NCBI GenBank assembly: GCA_008931825.1
Contig: QXVZ01023539.1
Location: forward strand, 1 to 35,199
Origin: Phallusia fumigata
Taxonomy: Eukaryota; Chordata; Ascidiacea; Phlebobranchia; Ascidiidae
Length of the DNA: 35,199 bases
Direction: 5' to 3'
Below the pieces are notes generated by a model that was not told the DNA's origin, made no database searches, and saw only the letters and a list, made by a program, of their open reading frames with translations. A program made the translations under genes and the position numbers. Positions 31,501 through 35,199 of the stretch are shown here, in pieces; the first letter of the stretch is position 1; every line of letters begins with the position of its first letter.

Positions 31501-33313
31501 TTTAGAAATACAAATATATTGAAACGTTTGTTTCATTTTTACCCAAGTTAGGTCAAAACGCACAGGGTTCGAAAGTTGGTCGCCGTTGGTCAACTATCAC
31601 GTGCTTTTCTAATCGCCGATCAGAATTTAACGCAAGACAGTTATTCCATTCTCACACGTGATGCCAATGGGATTTGAACCAACAACCCTGCGAGTGTGAA
31701 AGCGACCGCAGACATTGTTGACTGGTGTTGGCTCCAATTCGTCGGTTCAGTTTATTGTCTGAAAACTTGGCGTATGGTTTAGGGGGTGAGTCGCGACACG
31801 TGCATGAATACATTTATGAGTCACGAAATTCTCACAACCATTGACGCCTGAAAGCCAAATTTATTCATCACTTCGTGTTAATTGGAAGTATTTGAAGAAT
31901 TGGATCGATTGAACATACAGGGGTCACGCCTGGGAATTTCAATGCAAACACTATTTTCGGAACGACGCATTTTCTCCCGACCAAGACATGTAAATTCGAA
32001 CGCACACAATACACGTTGTTGACCCTCATCAAATAAAGAACCAAGTCCCTTTCCGCGTGATTAGCGAATCGTTACACAACCCATTCATGGTCGTGTGTCA
32101 AGCACATAAACCATAATGGGTTTGCTGGGGAATTGATGACGGCAGTTGTATTTGCTAGAATGTCAGATTTTAATTACAAATTCCCCCGTTCATAAAAAAC
32201 ATAATTAATTTTTAATCATGTTTGATGCTGATTTTGCGAAATTTTTGCGGGTTTTTTTGCTTTGACAATCTTCACAAGATATCTGTCAGTAGTATGAGGA
32301 TGTACGTGTGTACATATTTCATAGAAATCCAAACACCTTTTAAGTCAAACAGCAAATTTGTTTCACAAAAACGTGCAAAAATTTTTACTTAATGTTACAC
32401 TAAAGCCTGAATATCATTAATAAATTTTAAACTGAAATAAACGCTAACCTCTTTTTATAAATACTTTAGGTATAGTTTGGTAGCAGCGAAAATCCACTAA
32501 AGTCACTTGGATTTTCTAATGTTATCAGTTATATTTGATATCCAACTTTTTGTGTTAAACAACCACACTCGTTTGCGGCAAAGTAAATTTAAGGACAAAC
32601 TTTCGCTCGTTCCGTCCCCGCTTGGTTTGCAGGAGGTTTCAAAACTCGCTTTAGTTCATCGCTTTGCTGAGTTCGTTGCTTGTTCTTCGGTAAATCCTGT
32701 TTGGATTTCGCGTTTGTTGAGTTGTTTCGCTTCGGAGTGTCAGGAATCAGATTCCTTACTTCGTTTAGATCCCTGGCAACAAAACAAACTCATCAGTGCA
32801 CTAAATATAAATCAGTGATCTCGTTCATGTTACATAACTCTGTCCAATACTAAACAACGACTTCCAAACTGTAAACTCCAGGTTGCTAGGAAAGTACAAT
32901 GTTTGCACTCAGCAGATAAGGAAGAAACTTGAAAAGAGTAAATAACATAGTTTAGAAACCGCAAACAAAGCAGGGGGCGTTAAATATTCGACTATAAGAT
33001 TAACAAGGATTAAGTTTACCATGTAAACAGATTTAAGCTGCCAAAACCTGTGTCGTCCTTTTGCACATAAACTTCATGTGTTGTTTGCATTACATGTTTC
33101 ACTACAGTAAAAAAAACGAATTTAAACCATTTCTTTGTCCTAACTGCTGATTTTTCAGGTATTTTCACAGAAACATGTAAACAGTGTACTGCATTTTTTA
33201 CACTCCTTTAATTCGCATGTGGTTGATGGCAATTTGTCAGAAGAAGCGCACAAGGCAATTAGGCTTCGGCGCTTTTCGCGCGGCAGAAGCGAAAAAGCGT
33301 TTTCTGTCGGCAT
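19152..33313 (-). CDS. Long coiled-coil protein with C-terminal tail anchor (family not recognised)
   Basis: Thirteen exons in order: 33313-33204, 32772-32601, 31243-31031, 29758-28934, 28590-28400, 25942-25819, 25470-25375, 25149-24991, 23362-23156, 22993-22870, 22795-22737, 20136-19897, 19556-19152. Phases agree throughout, giving about 974 aa. Exons 4-5 and 9-11 also exist as second copies. Residues 1-440 are basic and low in order, with a Gly run, AVQTD and ASQTD motifs and an acidic/Ser stretch. Residues 441-760 are mostly heptad-rich coiled coil. About 761-840 is linker with an ETQT motif (dynein light chain LC8-like). Residues 949-965 are a single membrane span with a 9-residue tail, so the protein is probably anchored in the ER or outer nuclear or mitochondrial membrane facing the cytosol. 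The architecture recalls IRAG/LRMP, SLMAP or TRAF3IP3, but I saw no diagnostic motif. Confidence 0.8.
19897..20136 (-). CDS. Coiled-coil gene, exon 12
   Basis: Acceptor GTCGTTCTCAG, donor ATGCAG|GTACAA; 240 nt, phase 0 to 0. It encodes a Pro-rich linker (SPALEKPPATPSEVVQPW) and then DLDKYSMKVMTHIRTAIDAE with the ETQT motif after it. Confidence 0.8.
20661..20719 (-). CDS. Second copy of coiled-coil exon 11 (left copy)
   Basis: Identical to 22737-22795. Confidence 0.8.
20794..20917 (-). CDS. Second copy of coiled-coil exon 10 (left copy)
   Basis: Same as 22870-22993 apart from one silent base. Its donor-side intron holds a full CRE palindrome TGACGTCA at 20773-20780. Confidence 0.8.
21080..21286 (-). 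CDS. Second copy of coiled-coil exon 9 (left copy)
   Basis: Same sequence and splice sites as 23156-23362. Confidence 0.8.
22305..22352. promoter_or_regulatory. Paired CRE/ATF-like sites in coiled-coil intron 8
   Basis: CTACGTCAC and TTACGTCATCC lie about 20 bases apart, followed by GTAAACCCCGG. The cluster is unchanged in the other copy (about 24570-24620) although the DNA just to its left varies, so it may be constrained. Motif evidence only. Confidence 0.3.
22737..22795 (-). CDS. Coiled-coil gene, exon 11 (right copy)
   Basis: Acceptor GTTTTTCCTGCAG, donor CACGAG|GTTTGTG; 59 nt, phase 1 in and 0 out. It encodes DQLGHMNRMAKEREKMILHE. Without this exon, exons 10 and 12 would be out of frame. 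Other copy: 20661-20719. Confidence 0.8.
22870..22993 (-). CDS. Coiled-coil gene, exon 10 (right copy)
   Basis: Acceptor ATCTATGAACAG, donor GAGAG|GTTTGTG; 124 nt, phase 0 in and 1 out. It encodes ESANAEQSKKATTSDVQFLE and then EALRLALQEAEEENLVLR. One silent difference (AAT/AAC) from 20794-20917. Confidence 0.8.
23156..23362 (-). CDS. Coiled-coil gene, exon 9 (right copy)
   Basis: Acceptor GTTCTAACGCAG, donor GAATGG|GTGAGA; 207 nt, phase 0 to 0. It encodes DSIQETNENYRRIYGEILL and then MQLEMENGNLMKQVEEW. Other copy: 21080-21286. Confidence 0.8.
24991..25149 (-). CDS. Coiled-coil gene, exon 8
   Basis: Acceptor ATCTTATTTAG, donor GAGCGG|GTAAGT; 159 nt, phase 0 to 0. A Pro/Ser-rich start (ASSVPTEPEPPSSHRQT) is followed by coiled coil (LQRQVRFYDEERKAVLCRLV). 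Confidence 0.8.
25375..25470 (-). CDS. Coiled-coil gene, exon 7
   Basis: Acceptor TTCATGTAACAG, donor AACATG|GTAAGC; 96 nt, phase 0 to 0. It encodes TENQNNDLREKMLTAEVEKD and then EKEVHSLRNM, in clear heptads. Confidence 0.8.
25819..25942 (-). CDS. Coiled-coil gene, exon 6
   Basis: Acceptor CTACTTTCAG, donor CAAAAG|GTGAGT; phase 2 in and 0 out. It encodes SDAISADTERITELEEETKL and then WELQAADEKLQK. The duplicated block 3 starts exactly at this exon's acceptor, so the exon exists once. Confidence 0.8.
26361..26551 (-). CDS. Second copy of coiled-coil exon 5 (left copy, probable other allele)
   Basis: Same length, splice sites and protein as 28400-28590; the three differences seen are silent (CTC/CTT, CTT/CTG, AGA/AGG). 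Confidence 0.8.
26905..27729 (-). CDS. Second copy of coiled-coil exon 4 (left copy, probable other allele)
   Basis: Its protein sequence is identical to 28934-29758; donor AAG|GTTAGT. Splicing exon 5 (phase 2 out) into this copy (phase 0 in) would break the frame, so both copies cannot be used in one mRNA in tandem. Confidence 0.85.
28400..28590 (-). CDS. Coiled-coil gene, exon 5 (right copy)
   Basis: Acceptor CGCCATCACAG, donor GATGAG|GTGGGG; 191 nt, phase 0 in and 2 out. It encodes SRIDVNNATITLLNDLEQVV and then KLQEMRKELQATKRN, the start of the coiled coil. Confidence 0.8.
28934..29758 (-). CDS. Coiled-coil gene, exon 4 (right copy)
   Basis: This is the largest exon: 825 nt, 275 codons, phase 0 to 0. 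The acceptor is TTAATTTTCAG|GAC and the donor CATAAG|GTTTGT. It starts DSNFLSEGPASSLIV and includes RAVQTDLSSF, ASQTDAKRLDF and a Ser/Thr/Asp-rich segment before a basic end (KHIHNRLRRMREHLSTQHK). It encodes the same protein as the left copy 26905-27729, with about nine silent substitutions. Confidence 0.85.
29759..31030 (-). other. Coiled-coil gene intron 3
   Basis: About 1.27 kb. The first 250 bases belong to duplicated block 3; the remainder shows no exon or repeat that I can support. Confidence 0.5.
31031..31243 (-). CDS. Coiled-coil gene, exon 3, with a Gly run
   Basis: The acceptor is CTAACTGTTCCCAG and the donor TACAAG|GTAACT. The exon is 213 nt, phase 0 to 0. A (CCT)6 tract at 31221-31238 (GGA repeats on the coding strand) encodes six glycines, followed by RVTFLETPTLHVLQPHSHK. 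No ATG is present, so upstream exons are required. Confidence 0.65.
31244..32600 (-). other. Coiled-coil gene intron 2
   Basis: About 1.36 kb, with a tRNA-like B-box (31670-31680) in a degenerate tRNA-derived sequence. A GTAAGT donor-like site on the minus strand at about 31355 has no open exon attached. Otherwise nothing recognised. Confidence 0.5.
31670..31680 (-). repeat. tRNA-derived B-box (SINE-like remnant)
   Basis: GGTTCAAATCC on the minus strand matches the polymerase III B-box. Upstream, TTCACACTCGCAGGGTTGTT resembles an anticodon-to-T-arm region, and GCCAA/TTGGC could form part of an acceptor stem. The anticodon stem would have a 12-nt loop and no A-box fits, so it is not a functional tRNA. 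Confidence 0.4.
32601..32772 (-). CDS. Coiled-coil gene, exon 2
   Basis: The strong acceptor is TTTGTTTTGTTGCCAG and the donor GCGAAA|GTTTGT, a form used by other introns of this gene. Phase 2 in and 0 out. It encodes a hydrophilic stretch: DLNEVRNLIPDTPKRNNSTN, then SKQDLPKNKQRTQQSDELKR. Confidence 0.6.
33204..33313 (-). CDS. Coiled-coil gene, proposed exon 1 with start codon
   Basis: ATG at 33313-33311 in good context (AACAAATGCC). The exon encodes MPTENAFSLLPREKRRSLIA and continues to CELK, then a phase 2 donor GGA|GTGTAA. The phase fits exon 2 but the donor is weak; CT|GTTTAC a few codons on is an alternative. A weak acceptor (ACAATAAGGCAG) lies about 35 bases upstream. An inverted repeat CGCTTTTCGC/GCGAAAAAGCG falls inside the coding part. 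Confidence 0.4.
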
Positions 33314-34151
33314 TTGTTTTTAACAGGCTTAAACCACCTGCCTTATTGTATGAAAATAATAACTCACATAAAAATGTGGGCTCTACGCTTTTCAACTTGT
33401 CATCTGTACAAAAATTAAAACGATTGGAGATTGACATTACATTTTTTCCACCCGAATTGTTTAGCATCAAATCTTCGTCTTCAAAAAAATAACACTACTT
33501 TCACTTACAGATAACTTGTTCACAGATATAGTGAATACATTGTAATAGAAACGTCAACAATCGCTGTTGTTATCATAAATGCAATGTATTCAGTTTATAC
33601 AAGTTCTCTGGTAGTTATGCTTTTTAAATTAATCTACTCTTCGGGTCCTTAGTTTCTAAATCTTCTTCGATTTAAAATTGGGCAAGGGGGAAGAGGGTTC
33701 GTTTGTGATTGCGACCACCTGCATGGAGATATTGTTTTCAGATAATAGAGAGGAGCTTAAGTCACCCATGAAAACGAATCCTTCATTTGATTGCGTGAAC
33801 CCGCTTGACCAGCGAGGTGGCGTAACAGGCGTAATACGAATCCGGTTTTAAAAACATGTTTTCTGTGATACTACAGATAAAATAAAACTGATAGGAGTTA
33901 GAAATGAGGTTGTGTTTTTCCGACTGAATTTAAATTGTCACTGAATTGCTTTCAACCTGCTTAAGCGCAAAAAAGAGAAGTAAGAGAAAGGAAGAAACTA
34001 AGAAATCGAGAAGTGAGCGGCCACGACTTGCAAACATTTACAGGATTTTCGGCTATTTTTTGCCGCCGCCACTAAATCGCTCCGGTAAGAATTTAAATCC
34101 TCATCAACAAACCCACGTGATCTGGTGGGAGTCCACGTAAACACTGCTGTC

Positions 34152-34373
34152 GACGTCATCCTTCGTAACGTCACCGGGGTTTCTCGCTGAAACCGATGAC
34201 GTCATCCCGCATAGACAGTGGTGTGGGCGGCAGCGACAAACGTGGAGGCCGCTGTTAGACATCCTGGGCGCACATCGCTATCTTTAAATCGGGTAAGCTG
34301 TTGTTATTGTCGAACCTGAGATTGAAAAATAACAGGAAATTGATTTTTGCACCCCGTCAAATCGTCACGTGAC
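34152..34373. promoter_or_regulatory. CRE and E-box cluster, candidate promoter or enhancer
   Basis: GACGTCATCC at 34152, AACGTCACCGG at about 34167, a full TGACGTCA at 34197-34204, GTGGGCGG at about 34224 and the palindrome GTCACGTGAC at 34364-34373. It lies about 0.85 kb upstream of the proposed coiled-coil start codon. It could instead serve a plus-strand gene to the right: GTAAG donor-like sites occur at 34085 and 34293. Confidence 0.4.
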
Positions 34374-34445
34374 GTGGAATAGGTGAAAATGTGTGGGTGG
34401 GCGAATTACAGACAGCCGTTGATTGTTATGAACCTAAACATAAAC

Positions 34446-34520
34446 GTTTCTTTACAGTCGAAGTAGCTGCTTTTTCTGAGCAGGTTTCTTTACAGTCGAA
34501 GTAGCTGTTTTTTCAGCTTT
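34446..34520 (+). repeat. Tandem duplication (38-base period) containing a splice-acceptor-like sequence
   Basis: GTTTCTTTACAGTCGAAGTA starts at 34446 and again at 34484, with matching sequence up to CTG(C/T)TTTTTC. Each unit has a TTTCTTTACAG that looks like a 3' splice site on the plus strand. Confidence 0.65.
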
Positions 34521-34826
34521 AAGATTGTGTCCTTGCGTTCCGTTCACCGGACATGTCGTGCAGATATACATGAGGCATGAAATGGTATCACCAAAAATCA
34601 ACATCGTATCATTTCCATGTAACATGCAAAAACATGCAAGTGTGCACCCAAATGACCAGAGAATGGAAACTACACGTGTTTACACCATCATCCATACCCA
34701 CGTTTCAGGCTTCAAATAAACATGAAGTGTTGTCATTAGCTGAGTTAGTACGAATCTGCTGGGACTTACTTCGAAACCCATACAGATCTCAATAGAAAAT
34801 CCAGTCAAACGATTCGGCAAATAATA

Positions 34827-34827
34827 N
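34827..34827. other. Single N near the right edge
   Basis: No duplicated flanks are visible within the window. The sequence to its right (34828-35199) shows no supported gene. Confidence 0.5.
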
Positions 34828-35199
34828 CCACACATTACTTCTATTACGGCGAATCAGATGCGAAGAATGTTTAAACAAGCATGGGCCTCTGCTACTTCGG
34901 AAAAAACCAAGGAGTTTGTCTGGATGTGAATTTCTGCGTAAGCCTTTTAGGCGGTAAGATGACAAAATTAAAATTCCAAAGTATTCTAGTAAAAATACGT
35001 TTGAATTAAATCTAAATTCAAACAAAGGTCATTGCTTGGTGATATCGGACAGAAACCATCTTGTAAGATCCAACAAATAGAAAACGAATGCAAAATATTT
35101 TTAGTCTGCTCTAATCAGCTACGTTGATCAGTTACTTCAGCTAAACAGGTTTACATCGCAGCACCAGGTAAGGTGTAAAAATCAGTAACAGGTTATAAC

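Noticed and set aside
31640..31745. A functional tRNA gene
   Set aside because: Only the B-box fits; the anticodon stem-loop and A-box cannot be formed.
33184..33492. 102-codon plus-strand open frame
   Set aside because: No splice or start context; the opposite strand gives a better first exon for the coiled-coil gene.
34770..34781. ATG GGT TTC GAA followed by GTAAGT on the minus strand as a first coding exon
   Set aside because: Its phase 0 donor could only feed exon 3 directly and would skip exon 2, which has strong splice sites; chance is a simpler explanation.

Overview
The window looks like chordate, most likely tunicate (Ciona-like), nuclear genomic DNA. It is AT-rich and has spliced genes with mostly short introns, strong allelic differences, and unpaired splice acceptors just upstream of start codons, as expected for spliced-leader trans-splicing. 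The organism call is inference; no ribosomal or mitochondrial marker is present.

Three protein genes can be reconstructed exon by exon with consistent splice phases. (1) Minus strand, 1-11933, running off the left edge: a short N-terminal hydrophobic segment followed by a CBM48/AMPK-beta-like glycogen-binding domain. (2) Plus strand, 13563-18664, 12 exons, about 729 aa: a PKDCC/VLK-family (secretory-pathway kinase-like) type II membrane protein. By eye it has lost the catalytic residues and carries an extra C-terminal region. (3) Minus strand, 19152-33313, 13 exons, about 974 aa: a long coiled-coil protein with a C-terminal tail anchor, family not recognised. Genes 1 and 2 are divergent across about 1.6 kb; genes 2 and 3 converge within 0.5 kb. 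Nothing in the sequence shows that the three genes act together.

The other main feature is structural. Three large direct duplications (1953-3688/3690-5444, 20482-22556/22558-24821, 25943-27982/27984-30012) each have a single N exactly between the copies. In each case the left copy is cut by the N and the right copy starts at the N. Where exons are duplicated, the differences I found are silent. This is the signature of unmerged allelic contig ends, not of real tandem duplication. Three further single Ns (9690, 17987, 34827) show no flanking duplication.

The remaining sequence is introns and intergenic DNA. It holds a small MITE, a possible hAT remnant, tRNA-like promoter boxes, a hammerhead-like hairpin, and several clusters of CRE-type (TGACGTCA) sites.
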